Positions 47,520-61,611 of a stretch of 64,000 nucleotides of DNA are shown here, piece after piece. Each line of letters starts with the position of its first letter. The first letter of the stretch is position 1. The notes beneath the pieces are model-generated. The model did no database searches, was not told where the DNA came from, and saw only the letters and a program-made list of their open reading frames with translations. The stretch covers positions 17,492,565 through 17,556,564 of the forward strand of contig OY987228.1 of assembly GCA_963920705.1 (NCBI GenBank). Reading direction: 5' to 3'. The stretch comes from Odiellus spinosus (Eukaryota; Arthropoda; Arachnida; Opiliones; Phalangiidae). The position numbers were made by a program, and so were the translations under genes.

Positions 47520-50500
47520 ACGTAAGGGGGGAGGGGAGGAGAGCAAAACGAACCGCGCCCCAAAGACAAGCTTTATATACTAGCCCTTAATGACGAGAAT
47601 GAAACCCCTTTTTCTGGCGGCATAAACTCGAGCTTTCAAGGACTACTCGGCAGTCGGTATTTACGCTAATTCGAAGAGCGATATTTTATAGAAGAGTTCA
47701 ACAACGGATACCCCCATTCCGTTTTTCAGTTATTAAAAAAAGATAATAATAATAATATAACAAAGAAAAAAAAAAACTAAAATTTGGAAATAAGCTAATC
47801 AAGTTTTCGTTACACTCTAACGCCCGAAGACAATTTCGGGACACTAGCTATTCATTGACCATAGTAGGATGTAACCAACCGCGGCGTCACGTGACGTGTG
47901 TGTTAGAAATATCCCACTACAATATTCTCCTAATGTCCCAACCCGAGTAAACGGACCCTGCGTAAGCGCAGACAGTACCAAACGTTAATTTAATTCCATT
48001 TGAAACTAAATAAATTATTGATAATAACTAGTTCAACCGTTTTTGGGTTTTAATTATTTTTAATTATAAGAAATGAGTGATTTTATGACGTACCAATATT
48101 TTTTCGACCACACCGGGCCAGATGAACACGCCATATTCCAATAATCAGCAATTAAATGGGACTTTTAGTTAAAAATCAAAAATACTGTAACACGAGACTG
48201 AATTGGTAAATTTTCTCAATGTATTGAAAAACCGCTGTGTTAATCTACTAAGCTGTATATCTACTAATTCTAACTATAGACAGTCAAATGATCTAATTCC
48301 TGTCAAAAGCCCGCTTAAGGGGAATCGGAGTATTCGGAAGCTGAAAAAAAATTTCACCGTCAGTTCGAAGCATCTGTCTCGAGTAATTATACTTGACGCC
48401 TTAAAAAAAAACTTAAGACATTTTTTTTTTTATCTTACACTTAGCCCCTCAAGCTCCTAATTTTCTTTAATTCGTATTTCCGGTACACGGGTATACAATA
48501 AACCAGAAAATAATTAAGACCATCTTTTTCACGTAGGCGAAGTTGTACTTTAGTCTATTCAAAAATCGATAGAAATTATTTCCAAATCAAAGAATAAATA
48601 GTTTTTTTTAATTGTATTGAAATAATGAACAGTACTAAGAGTATAAGTAATAAAGCCTAATTTTTACCAGCTAATTTTTCCAGCGAAAAATTATGATTTA
48701 GACTATTACGAGTTATTTAATATTATGGAAAATTCTTGGATAATTTGAATTTATATCAATTTTACCTCAAATTAGTTTTAATTGTCAATAAAATATTAAT
48801 TGCTGTGTCTGAATCAATCAGACCACAATCTTAACCTATACGTTTTATTCCAATTTCTAAAATCGTGAATTCAATCCAATTTTCGTTACCATATGTGTTT
48901 TTAAAAATAATATTGTATAACTCGAATTTTATGATAAGTAACTTAAACCATGAGAAAAATTTAAGCAAGAGACCCAGTTCTCACAAGAAATATACGTTGG
49001 ACAAACGTATATTAAAATAAAATAGCGGTGTCCTCACTAAACACGTGCTTTTTTTTTAGGAATTTGTTAAAATATTTGATTCATTTCCGAGGCACAGCGG
49101 CTAAGAGTACAAAGAAGGTCCTTGTTTCGGTAATATATTTCGCAGTCCCTCCCCTCACCCTCTTCTATATCTCAAATAACGGGAAATTATATTACTACAG
49201 AGTTTAGTCAACTATATACGACACCGAAATTTTTTTAGTGGAATATAAAAAAATAAATACCATCCCAATACAAAATCCTCGCCGACACTTTTAATGCTCG
49301 CTGCAAAAATTTAGGACATATACTGCAGGTTCGTCGTTCGCGCTTATTTTAACTTGTTGCCTAAAATCGTAAAAATTTTTTAGCGTTTTGTAAAATTTTT
49401 ACGATCAAGAATCATATTTTTAATACCCTTATAGTTTTAAGTATATCCTAGTCTCCCTTAAGAGTCGTAATATTTTTACGAGGGATTTTTCCTTTACGAG
49501 AAAAGCTTAATTTTTATATTAGTTTAAATGGGCCAGGTGTATATTGATATATTTTATAATATTACCTTGTAAATATAAGGTTAATATATACCTATATCAT
49601 CCCTAAGGCGAAATTTTACACCCAAAATTCCGTGTCAAAATTTGCATATCAATCGACATACATCACACGCCGCTCGACCACCCCGCCAAAAATCTGTTTA
49701 CGAAATTTTCGAATCGAATATATTTTGTATTTCGGGCTTCCGTTATTATAACGATTCAATTTTCAATTAATGAATATTTTCATTGGCGAATGAGTAAATT
49801 AGGCAGACGATTAAAGTACGAGTAAAATTTTAGAAATCATATTCACGTATATATAATTTGTTTCGAATATTTCAAGCTAAATGATTTATGTTTAGTAATT
49901 CACACATCGAGGAAAACATTTCATAGAAACGTGCCAATCATTAAAATCGAATCAAATTCCTATAGGAACACGTGTTATCGACCTTAATATTACGAGCAAA
50001 TGTCATTGGGAAGATTCTAAAGATAAAAGGGAGAGTGAAAAGGATTTTTATAAGAAAAGATTCCCATTTTGGCATTCAATTTAAAGGAAGAGCCTCCGAC
50101 GAATCAAAAGACTCCCCAGCTTTGGCTTTATATACTATCCGCGACACCCGCTGTTGTACGCGTGACAGTGAGTGTGAAAACAAATCAAAAACAAGATTTA
50201 GCGCGATCCAAAAAGTATGCCACCGTACGTGTCGCGGGGATTTTACTAAGCCAAAGATAAGGGATTTAAGTATTCGCTGGTACTCCTTTTTTCCCGATTT
50301 TTGTACATTCCCTGAACATTTTTTATTACTTAAAGATGTCTTATTTCTAGAAGAAATATCTTCTTCGCCCTCCTTTTAAAGGGAAGACCACCGAAGTGGT
50401 AAAAAATATGGAAATTTAATCATGTAACAAAGTTGATAACTATGATAGATCTCATCTTGATTTCCTAATACGATATAAAAATATAGTTGCTCTTAATATC

Positions 50501-53500
50501 AATCGTTTGTTTAATTATATATAGAAGCAGTTCGCAACTTCGAGTGTGGTGTCAAAACAAAGTAATATTGATCGTCCTAAAATAAACCACAAACGATTGA
50601 AAACAACAAATTATACAAAGAGGGGCACCTGGTATCGATATGTATATATATATTTTGCAATTGGCACTTTGGTTTTAAGATTAAATCTTCTCTAATAAGG
50701 GGTAAGATGCTACTGGAAACCTCAAAACAAACCGATCAGGTGATTTAAAAACAATTTAGAGGCGTAATCCGAAACACGCGAAAATCTAATACCAAATCCC
50801 CCTACTTAGTGACGCGGTTTTGGAATAAATTTCGTTAAAAACTGGCCATCAACTTAATTTAACACTTATACTATAAGGGGAAACGAAGATTTATATATAT
50901 TTATAAGTAAAAATAAGATTATACTCCGAGTTAGTAATTAAAGTAGAATATTTTTTTTTCTCTCGCCGCGGTTCTCTCATCATCACAACCGTACAGTTTG
51001 TAACGAATTTCAAAGTCAATAAAATTTGGCCTCTAGGCTACCTTGTCATTTCTAATAACTAAAGTATAGAGACTCTTGAGAAAGATGGAGAGAATGAGCG
51101 ACTAAAAGATAGAGTCAATTACAATAAAACCAAGGCCTTATTGAAAAAAACCAATGCTCCAATGATGGATGCCCCAGGCAGTAATATGACTTGCCACGGC
51201 GTCTAGAATTTCGTCTACTATACTATATAATCCTAGTTTTGACGCCGAAGAAGAGCGGACGATTCTACCAATCGCGCGAAGAAGAAGAGGAAAGCACTTT
51301 TTTCCCCAATATATATAAGAGCTATTTAACACACCTGCCATACTTAGGCGTTGATGACCCCCCAAAAACTTATTGGCCCGTGCAATCGGAGGGTTCAAGT
51401 AATATTCAATAAAACCAAAAAGAAAAAAAAATTGACCTACGGGGTAGTTTTCTATTAGATATTTTTGACGTTTAATTAAATTTCAAATATTTCAAGGGGT
51501 AGTAAAAGTATAAATATTTCTTAAGGTCAATCACTTCTATCGCAATGAGATGAATGTTATTCATTGGTGTTAAAGAAGTCTTAGATAACTTCAAAGAGAA
51601 TATAAGAAAGATTTCAACCATCTTCTTACGTTTTAATTGAAAATTAAATTTATTTTAATTTTTGTACATTAAAAAGAAATATTTTCGTTTCACAATCCCT
51701 TTGAAAATATTCTCGGTATCGACAAAGAATCAGTTTTGATAAAGTGAAATATTTTTCGGGGGCAGATGTTTTTTTTAGAAAGAAAGATATATAATAAAAA
51801 AAAATCAAAATAATTAAATTTTAAGGGGGAAATAGAAGAGTAGCTCGCTTTTTGGCATGTGTCGGTAAGAGATTAGATACGGACCTCGGCGGGAGAAAAA
51901 AAAAATTATTGTTTTCTTGGCAATGAGAGGAAAAAGCGACTAAAAATAAACGATGAAAGAAAAATTCTTTCAATCGAGTGGAAAAGAAAAGGCATGAGGG
52001 GATGGTAACGAAACCAAAGAGAAAGTAGAAAACCAAATTAATGACAAAACTATGCGCTTTTCGACCAAATATTTTCCTATCAATCACGAACCCACGAAGA
52101 GCAGCTCGAAATATCAGAGCCAGAAAAAAATACAAACCGCGAACAAGTTGATGATCACCCACTAGAACAGAAGGGAAACCGAATAAAATTGAATATATTC
52201 AACGCATATTGTGGAATACAATTACCCGCCTTAATTTAACAAAAACACTAATTAAAATCCAAATGCGTAAACATCAAATATACCAATTAAATTCCCTTTA
52301 AAAACATTTATGGAAGATGCTGTTTCCTAGGTCCATGGTCAGACTCTTACAAAAGTAATGACTGAAACATCGACAGGGTCGATTTCGCGATATATCGCGG
52401 GGCAAACTTTGGGGGATCCGCGAACGAAAAAAATGGCTAGACTCTGACGCGGGGAAGAGTAAAAGATTATAGTTTGGTATGGAGGGGGGTTGGTGAGTAG
52501 CCAAAAAATGAGCGCAGGGGTGATTCCCTACTCTCGAAAGACGACGTACTCAAGAGCGAGAGAAGATAACCTATAAAGAAGAGACGAGAGAAAAAGGGAG
52601 AGAGAGAGAAAGTTCGGGATTCACGGGGTGTTATGTTAGTGTCTTTGTGTTGATGGTGTAATGAGGCGAAACGGAACAATTGGACGATTGTGGGAGGCCA
52701 GCAACGAGAACAACTGAAGTTCTCTGAAAAAGGGGAATACGAGAGGAGTGATTCGAAAGAAAGATATAGAAAACCTATGCAGGTGCATACTCGGGGAGAG
52801 TTACTATATTCAATCCCTTAATTCCATTTCCACACATGAAGATGAAAAAGACAAAGATGAAGAAGAAGAGTTTTCCCCTAAAGATAGAAAACTTTCGTAG
52901 AAACAGAGAACTCTGTAACTTATAAGTAACGTTGCTATTGGTTTGTTTTTGAATCTTTAGACCGAAACCAATGAACGAGTGCCAGAATACAATTCAACCC
53001 CATAAAGAAGTACCTTATATTTTCGTTTTCAAATTTGTCAATCTTTACGCGAGTTTATATAGACAGTCAACTAACTATAGATCCAAAGAATGAAATGTTC
53101 CAAGGATAAATAAACGAGGGTAAAAACATCAGTATGCAATACAATTTTTTTGTGAACGGTCTTGCTTTACGTGGTGAAACAATCGAATTTCGAAAGCGAT
53201 ACCTCACGCTTCTTCTTATGAAGATACGTACAAATAAGCGGAAAGAGAAAGAGGGATTAAGTTTAAAAGTTATTTGTTACGAAACATCCTACTACGGAAC
53301 AAGGATTTATTTAAACTATATATTATTTTGAAACATTCCTCGACCCTTCGAAACGATCATTCAAGCGATTACTGACGATATTCCTAACTCCCTAAGTCTA
53401 TTATCAGTTTCGGAGTATTCCAGTCATTCGTGACGATCAGAGTTTTCTTAAGATCCGATACCTCAAGGCCTCCCTGATAGCGGGATGATAGTGATAGCCC

Positions 53501-56500
53501 CAGATACCCGCAGTCTGGGCAGAGGAATGAGATAAGGAGAAAAAGCGTATAGCGGAGGAAAAAAAAAAAAAACACGTTCAACCTCTAACTGCTCGAGGCA
53601 AATGATCGATACTGTAGAGAGAATGGAGTCTGTTCCGTTTTATCTCGTCAAACCGTGTCGTAGCGATAAACCGCGGAACACGACTTTAACAAGGACAAGG
53701 TTTGCTTACCGATAAACCGGGGTAAAAAGATTCGACGAGAGGTTGTACGCGGGCTTAGAAAAAGAACACAACTATACATAGAAAGGGAATTCAATTACAA
53801 CTCGGGTTTCGAGTGTCGTGGAAATCAAACGTCAATCGATCTTCATTTACTTCGAAGGAGAGAGAAAAAAATATCTCGGGTTTTAGGGGAGGGCGAAAAG
53901 GATAAAGAAAAAGATTCAGTCGATCAGTGGTGGTGGTGGCGGGCGGCATTGAAGCAAAACCATCGACGGAGCCAAATGGTCTCCATGGGCGGAGATGAAA
54001 TACCGACATTTCATCCACGGATGTAAACGTATTTGAAAGTATAGGCTACGTACCCCCCATAAAATATATATATATTGGGAAAATAACAAGATGGATAGAT
54101 AGAGGGATACGACAGACCTTTTCTACACATTCGATAAAATTCGTTCTAATTTTGTTTATAGGTGACATAGATGTATTGGGCTGAAGGATTGCACTGATGC
54201 ATTCATACATGAATTTTTACACTAAACTACACGCAACTAGTAAAGATCATCCGAATCACCAAGAAAAATGTTAGATATTACTTCATTTACATGTTTTCCT
54301 TGATATTTTTGAGCGAGAGGTTCGATACTCTAGATTCTAATGTAAACATCGACGTTTCCCAAGTTCAGCTCACTGGAATTCGAAATTCAGCTCTATTGGT
54401 TCTTAGAATTCACTTGATATTTGATATTGAACAAAATTTATCCATTAAAGAATGAAGAATGGTTTCATTACCGATTTACATTAATTTGGTTATGTTTTGC
54501 TGCAAGTGTCAATGAAGTATCAACTAAAACGTTTCAATTGAACGGAGTGTTAGTTCAGGGAAACATCTGTGACCATTTTTCTAACTCTTATAACATACAG
54601 GGTAGTTTTGCAAGAGATGAGGTTTGGGTCTGGTTCAATGAAAGTAACTAATATTTTTCAAAGGAACACGCAAGTTTGTCCGGGAATGTATACGCGTCTG
54701 TTGCAGTATAAGCTTGTTAAACTCCTAAGTACAGATCTTTCAATGACTTATAGACAAATTTCAGCTCTTAATTTGAATGGTACAACTACTACGTGAGGAC
54801 AAGTTAAATAATATTCGAGTATGGCGTGCAAAAGGACGAAACTAAAAAAGTTCAACACAAAAGGCACCCATTTTCGATCAGTAATTACCAATAGCAGTCA
54901 GTCAGCCTGCTCGATCATTTCTCGCATCGAAACACAAAAAACCGTACACAGGTGAAGACTCCGTCGCACGTACAAAAAAGGGAACGAAAGAGAGAGAGAA
55001 AAAAGATATAAAGAAGGCGTTAGCGAGACCGAATACTAGTATCCTCTTACAAATACCCCTCTTTTGATATAAACTCCCCACTATCCGGTACCAAGGACCC
55101 TTTCGTCGTGTTCGCACTATGTCGTGGGTAATCCTTACCGGTTTTGAAAATTACGGTTGTAATATTATGTTCATAAGGTAAGTTAAACATTGTCAATCGC
55201 TTAAACAAACGTCAAGACAGAAAGAAAACATGAGAATGAATGATGGGAAGTAATGTCAAATTCTACCAATTTTTAAACTAATTAATTTGATAAAAATCTG
55301 AACATTCACATAATACAGAGAGCTATAAAGGCTTAGCTGTGGTTTTAAATCATCCCTTAAAATTTCCTCTAAGTGGAAGATCAGTTAACAGGACGAATAA
55401 CGGGTAATTAGAGTGCTTATAGTAATCGGAACAGCAGGCGCAGTGTCTTTAACTTCCGCTTGGATCTCTAACTATAAATCCAATTTTTTTTAGAAAATAA
55501 TTGTTTTCAAATTAAGTAGTACAGGTTTGTAATTTTCTTTACTAATGCCCATTTAACGAGAGATCCATGGGAAAAATTAAACAATTGATGTTTGCCCACC
55601 ATTAGGACTAACTTAGATGAGCAAAGAGTCCAAGAAAATTTTCATTTCAAGCGCGTATGGGAACGGGACAAAATCATTTTAAATTCTCGTATAACAACTG
55701 GAAATGGGAAAAAATTTAGCTCTTATACCAAAAGAAACGTTGTGTGGCTGAAGAGCGGAAACGAATGATAGGAGGACGATCAGTTTTTTGAAAAGAACCT
55801 TAGCCATCAGCGGGCTCCATCTTGCATAACATTTTTTTAAAGGTTTATGCGTCCCTCACCCTCAACAAACCCCTATTCGATATGAAGTCTTCTCTCTCTT
55901 AACCCCTCTTTCCCCCATTCGCGTTTAAAATCCACCCCGAAACTTTTATTAAGAAATAGAGAACAAAAGATAGACAATTTTCCCTTATCGTATACTCTAT
56001 TCTAAAAGTATTTCGCTATAGCTGAAGAGATGGAGATGGTATACTTATATATATATAGGCATGGATCTAGGTAGGCAGAAGTAAGCGACGCAACTCCCCG
56101 GAGAGAACGGTTTTTTTTTGCCTCCTGGATTTACACATTTTCTACAAAAAATACCGAGATCCAACCGTGTGTACGCGTGGGTATGGGGGGGAAGGGGAAC
56201 CAAAATAACACATTCACCTACCGGTGGGAAATACATTGAAAATAAGGTAGGGATGACCGGGTGAGAACCACCAAAAGTAGTTAAGTCAGTTGGATCGGGC
56301 AAGGTAGAGAAAAAAAAAACAAAAAGAAAAAGGAATTTTATGCAAAAAAAATGTATATTCTACTTTCAAAGTAGAAAAATTGAAGGTATAGTCTACTATA
56401 TTTTTAAAATTAAAGTGCTTGGACAAATAATCCTGTCTCTAAATAATCCTCCCCTTTTTGTGGGATCTACATTGGTTCCTTAAGTTTCGTATCAGCGTAA

Positions 56501-56989
56501 TATGGAGTTCCGCAAATTTAAGCTCTGGCTAGTAGCTCGTTGTAAAGAAATCCTTATAGGTAATACAGTTAGTTTAAAAGTTGATTGAAAAGCTCACGAA
56601 AAACGTTTATTTAATAACCATTAAATAAATTAAGTTAACTATATTAATAAAATTGCTAGATAGTGGAAGGTTAGCCACATCGAATGCTGACAATTTTTAG
56701 CGCTTTATTTTCACACATTTATTATAGTTTTATCTATAAGTTACGTAAGAACGGAATCGGTTTGAAACTACAGTTTCGAGTGCCAATCGATTCAAGAAAA
56801 ACGGTTTACCGCTCACACGAGTGCAACGAAACGCTATGAATCGATTCTAAGGCATAGTATGAACGCAACTAAAGTTATCTCGTGTCTGCTTAATATAAAT
56901 TTAAGATATGGAAATAGTTTTAATTTGAAAAAAACTATTTATAGTTTATTTTATCGCCTTTATATTTTAGGGGAGATCACTCCTTTATA

Positions 56990-56991
<2 letters not shown>
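47520..56991. other. Long non-coding stretch with purine tracts
   Basis: About 9.5 kb has no recognisable gene. The longest frame (49972-50379, 135 codons, plus) matches nothing known. It contains a palindromic GTCACGTGAC E-box and a TGCGTAAGCGCA dyad (NRF1-like) near 47.9 kb, a strong hairpin at 49.37 kb (separate entry), and GC-richer, GA-rich patches near 52.3-52.7 and 53.6-54.0 kb. No transposon ends were recognised. Confidence 0.5.
49366..49405. repeat. Hairpin with perfect 14-bp stem
   Basis: ATCGTAAAAATTTT (49366-49379) is the exact inverse of AAAATTTTTACGAT (49392-49405) with a 12-base loop. It is AT-rich, so it may be chance, but the stem is perfect. Confidence 0.8.

Positions 56992-57064
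<73 letters not shown>
56992..57064. repeat. (TA)n microsatellite, about 36 units
   Basis: Uninterrupted alternating TA over about 73 bases, probably length-variable. Confidence 0.97.
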
Positions 57065-57066
<2 letters not shown>

Positions 57067-57791
57067 CAAAAATTGCAGTCTGCTGGATGAAATGGCGTAA
57101 CGTTAAGGGATGTAGACATATTCATCGGCCTTAAAAATACCCCGGGATTGAATTCGGTAGGGATATAATCTTCGGGCAAATATGAAATTTGACGTTTTTC
57201 TATATCTTTTTCCCCTTTTACGAGGAATACACCTTCCACTCGTAAATTTTTGGCGGAATATAACCGCTGCCGAGATAAGTTTCGAGGGTTTATGAAAAAT
57301 AAAAGAAATAGCGAGCGAAAGAATGGCGAAAAACGCCAAGGTGAATTATTTTGGGGAAATTGTGACAATTTGTTTGGATTACCGTAACCTTAAGGGAAAC
57401 TCTAAAAGCACAAAATGTTTAGGAATGATATTGAAAAGGTATAGGCATAGGTAGTAGAATAATAAAACAAAAAAGAGTAAGACAATCGGGCGATTTAAAA
57501 ATCTCCCGCTGTCGAGCCTGGTTAAAGTTAACGCTTACTTTTTGAAAATGAGTGGTTTTTTTTTTACACCCACTATATATACGTCTATACGCTCACGTTT
57601 TAGAGAAATAATACTTCAAATAAAACAAAGGATATATTTTATTTCCTTATAATAGGCGATAAACATCGAATTATCGCGCGATTTATATTATTTCAAAATA
57701 ATAGAAACGTAAATCACTTCGGTTTAATTTGAAATATATCGTATTTTATATTTTTCCAAAAGGAAAGTAAACAACACCCGTAATTTCCAAA
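57065..57791. other. Non-coding gap
   Basis: No supported feature. Confidence 0.5.
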
Positions 57792-57799
57792 GTTATAAC

Positions 57800-57961
57800 C
57801 TAGGGGTCAGACACTCTTGAATTCGCTGTACACCTGAGTTCACTGAGTTCAGCTTTGACAGTGCATTGAATTCGAACTCTTATGAACTCTGAGTTCAGCT
57901 TTGATAGTGCAAAGGGTTCTAAAATTTAGTACACCTGAGTTCGCGAGTGTCTGCCCCCTCG
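57800..57961. mobile_element. Short hAT-type MITE (family E), 162 bp
   Basis: The ends CTAGGGGTCAGACACTC and the inverse of GAGTGTCTGCCCCCTCG match at 14 of 17 positions. The eight bases GTTATAAC flank both sides (57792-57799, 57962-57969), an 8-bp duplication as expected for hAT. C(N)AGGGG termini also suit hAT. Note that GTTATAAC is itself palindromic. Inside, TGAGTTCAGCTTTGA followed by YAGTGCA occurs twice about 45 bases apart. No coding capacity. Confidence 0.8.
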
Positions 57962-57969
57962 GTTATAAC

Positions 57970-60900
57970 TATTAAATTATTAGTAAATTTACTATTAAAT
58001 TTTTGAAAGTGTCAGTCTAAAAGAGGCGGAAAGAATACGATTAATCAATTAAGTTAATTACTAAAAACCACCACTCTCCCTTATTAAGAATTCTATAACG
58101 TTATCATTCACTCGCCTATTGTCAATAAATCAATTTAATCCTAATAAGATTATATTTCGTGGAAAAAAAAAACTTTCAAACAACGACTTGACTCGAGGAA
58201 ATTGAAAAAGGGAAACGAAAAGTTGTTCTCAAAAACTTCTATACGTTTCGCGTCCCGAAGATAAAGTAAATGGGGATGGTTGGTTTCGCGACATCTTGTA
58301 TTTAACTGTCAAAAAATACGACGATAGGCCATCGGAAACCCAGATTCCGGAATCCGGAGACGAGAAAAGATCGCTCGGAGGTCCTTTTCAGCTCCGATGA
58401 CCCCATTGCCGACCCCGCAACCCCCTCAACCAGCACTCGCGTCATATCTGGAGCGTCGAAAATATCTAGTTGGAATATAAAAAAAACACTGCCATTCTAA
58501 GAGGAGGGGGTTCCCATGGCCACGAGGGCGGTTAAAGAGTGTCCTGAGGGCGTCCGCCCACCCTTCGCCTTCTCACCCTTCTCCCTTTATCGTTTCTTTC
58601 GCCGACGAGATCGAGAAATCCGTCTAGAAGACTAAGAGTACTAGGAGAAATCTAAGGCTTGACAGGGACAATTTATGGATTAGACCGGGAAGCCCAACGA
58701 CAGGGGTTAAAGGAGGCACTAGCCCCCCTTTCCCTCGCGCCAATTGAGAGGAATACTCTTCGAGCTAGAGGCTATTCGCGATTTCTTCACCAAATCCGAA
58801 AAAAACGACAATAAAAAATAACGGGGAGGAAAGGAAAGGGAAAAACTTCTGTTAAGACGGCACGAAAAAAATAGTTTGATATCGGCCCAAATTCTTAAGT
58901 ATAAAGGAGCAACTTTTAACTTTTTTTCTCCCCCATCTAAGGAGTACCGCGACTCTCCTTATACCCGATTGCGACGTTAAAAGGGATAGAAATAGCTCCG
59001 AAACAGAGTAATTACTCAGATAAAAAAAGCTATTTCTAAGACTGCCATTTTTCGAAAACAAAACTAAAACTACCTCGCATCTTTTAAAATATCGTTTCCA
59101 TGTTAAAATTGACAAAAATACTATTCTCTCTTTAAGAATATTTCAAAATTCTAATGCCCTAGCAAGTTTGACAAGTTGTTTTTGGGGAAAAACAGCAACG
59201 TTTAGGGTGAAAACCCAAAAACTTTAGCAATCTATACTAATGTAATCACGTGGTCGAAGCATTGCAGATGTTATACGAACAGAACACGTACGTGGTACAA
59301 ATACGATTTGTTAAAGTAGTACGCGAAAAACACAACAAGAATTAAACGAGGCTCAAAACACTGGTTCACTGGTTATATATATCGAAACCTTTCAAGTTGA
59401 AACCCAAAGAGGGTGGTGAGTTTCCTTTCCCGCAATACATTTATAAGTCGAGCGAAAGAAGCCTCGAACGCCTATCGATCGCTATATATAGTACCAAGAA
59501 AGTAGGAAGGACTTGGGTAAAAAAATTCTCAAGTTAGAAAGTCCAAATTCAAGATCTTTTAAGCCCATTTACCGTCTGTTTTTTCCCTACAAAATCTTTC
59601 AAGAAGAAGAAGAACAACGAAAAAAGTATAGGGGGTATTTTCTCTCCTCATCGTTTTACGGCACGATTTGGCGCCCTCCGGCTTTTTAAGGAAAGACACG
59701 ACAGTATACCACCGCGAGAAGGAAGAGGAGAGACGTAGAAACGGGAAAAAAACATCAAACCATCGAAGAACGATTTCTAGACTCGAAAGATTTTACTTTT
59801 TCTTTTTCTTTTTATTTTTATTTTAAGGTTTAAAGTTTTGCTAAAACCCTTCACGAGCTTTCTCGATGTTTTTAATGGTTTTCTCAGTTTGCCGAAAAAC
59901 GCGGGACCATCTTAGTGATGACACGAACGAGGACTAGATTTAAAGGAAAAGGGCAAAGCGGCGCGAAACTATACGAGACCAGAGTTAAAAGGATACGGGC
60001 TATACTCTCCCAATAGCATCGAGCTATTAGGAAATAGGGGACTTGAGGGTTCGCGTGGAAATAGGATGGAGAAGAGCGAGAGGAAGAGAGAGGAGAGAAG
60101 AGCTAGAATAATCTGTCTATGGAATCCATCTCGATTGCGGCACCATTAGGGGGATCGGCCCCCGCGCGTCCAGACCAGCGCTGCAAAGCAAAGCGAAGAC
60201 TAAGCTTAAAGTGCAAAAGGATGCGCCCAACGATCCGCCGCTTCCCTCTTTGGCTTCTCTTTTCAGATTCTTTTTTTTTTTCGGCGACGGGGTTCGGCGG
60301 ATCACTCGTTCGACGTCAATTAAGCGTTCTTTCACTCGACGACCCCTTTGACCATTTGACCCCGAAAACATCTTTCAACCCTCACTCGCGATCGAGCGCT
60401 TAAAAAAGCAAAGGCTTCGAGCGAATTAACTCGTGAGGGAAGTGAGAAGAGAGATTATTTTCCTACGAAGCTATCAATGCTTTCCACGACAGAAATCATC
60501 ACGATTAAACTGAAAAAGGGGGTGTTTAGCGACCGGCACTATGATAGACAGCTTACAGATTGAATGACTCAGCAGGGCCTTAATGATCTTGCTTATATTC
60601 TGTAGCACGATTGGTCGTTACGCGCAAAATTTTGATTTAACGAAATTAATATTTAAATTTGAATAATGTTATAATTAAAATTAAAAATTGTTGTAATTCT
60701 ACAGTATTCTTATTCAAGCTATTTTACTTTTGTTCTTAATGTTTGATATTTAATATACTTCGTTGTTTCTATTTGACTGAACGGCGCCATATTCAATTAG
60801 TTCTCGCGATCGATAAAGCGATTTCGCTTTAACTTTTAATACAAGCAGAGCTAGTTCGCGTAATCTGATTGGATGCGCTATCGTATGGGATGAATATGAC

Positions 60901-61560
60901 ACCGTTTAAGCACGAAAAGCGTATTAAAAACACTATCAAATACGACACTAAGAATAGATTCACACTTCCATAGATTATTGTGATATTTCCCACCTATTTT
61001 TGTCAAAATTCAAATTCCCTGATATTTCTAGGTTTGTATGAACCCTGTAAAAGGTTTTTAAAACATTGTTATTTTCTGTTTAGTTGGCATAAGTCCACCA
61101 ATTAGACGTGTCCTTTCTACTTAGCTGTTTTGGTAAGTAGATGTAAATTAGCTAGCTAGGTTTCATACAAATCAAACTACATTTACATACGCTAAAACTT
61201 GACTTTAAAAAACTGAAAATATCTCAGTTCCGAAATAAGGGGGATATCGGTGGAAATTCGCAGCGTGAAATTCATTTTATTCTCCCCGGGTTTGATTTGA
61301 AACAATTCTAACGTCTATCAAATTATTGTACATTACCAAGAAGAGGGATTTATTCGATTTTTTCTTTTTTTTCTTTTTCGTTTTTCATTACTGGCTTTGA
61401 AAATGGAAAAAGAGGAAGAGAGAAGTATGGGGGAGGGAAGGAGGTCAGCTATTACGCGCTGGGCTAAGAAACGGGCACCGTACAAAATCAAATTATCGAA
61501 GGAGCGGCGAACGCTAAACTGCCAAAGTTCAAATCGAACGTGGGAGGACGAGAGAGTTGG

Positions 61561-61566
<6 letters not shown>
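57970..61566. other. Non-coding stretch with GC-richer patches
   Basis: CpG- and purine-rich patches lie at about 58.2-58.8 and 60.0-60.45 kb. The second has overlapping 84- and 94-codon frames on opposite strands without a recognisable domain. These could be regulatory or untranslated exon sequence; nothing decides it. The string AATCTGATTGG near 60,866 resembles the CCAAT region of the 62.85-kb element. Confidence 0.45.

Positions 61567-61606
<40 letters not shown>
61567..61606. repeat. (GA)n microsatellite, 20 units
   Basis: Uninterrupted GA repeat of about 40 bases. Confidence 0.97.

Positions 61607-61611
<5 letters not shown>

Noticed and set aside
49972-50379. 135-codon plus-strand frame
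   Set aside because: No recognisable domain or start context. A second frame overlaps it. Kept only as part of the described non-coding interval.
60117-60403. Opposed 84- and 94-codon frames
   Set aside because: Mutually overlapping on opposite strands in a GC-rich patch, with no known motif.
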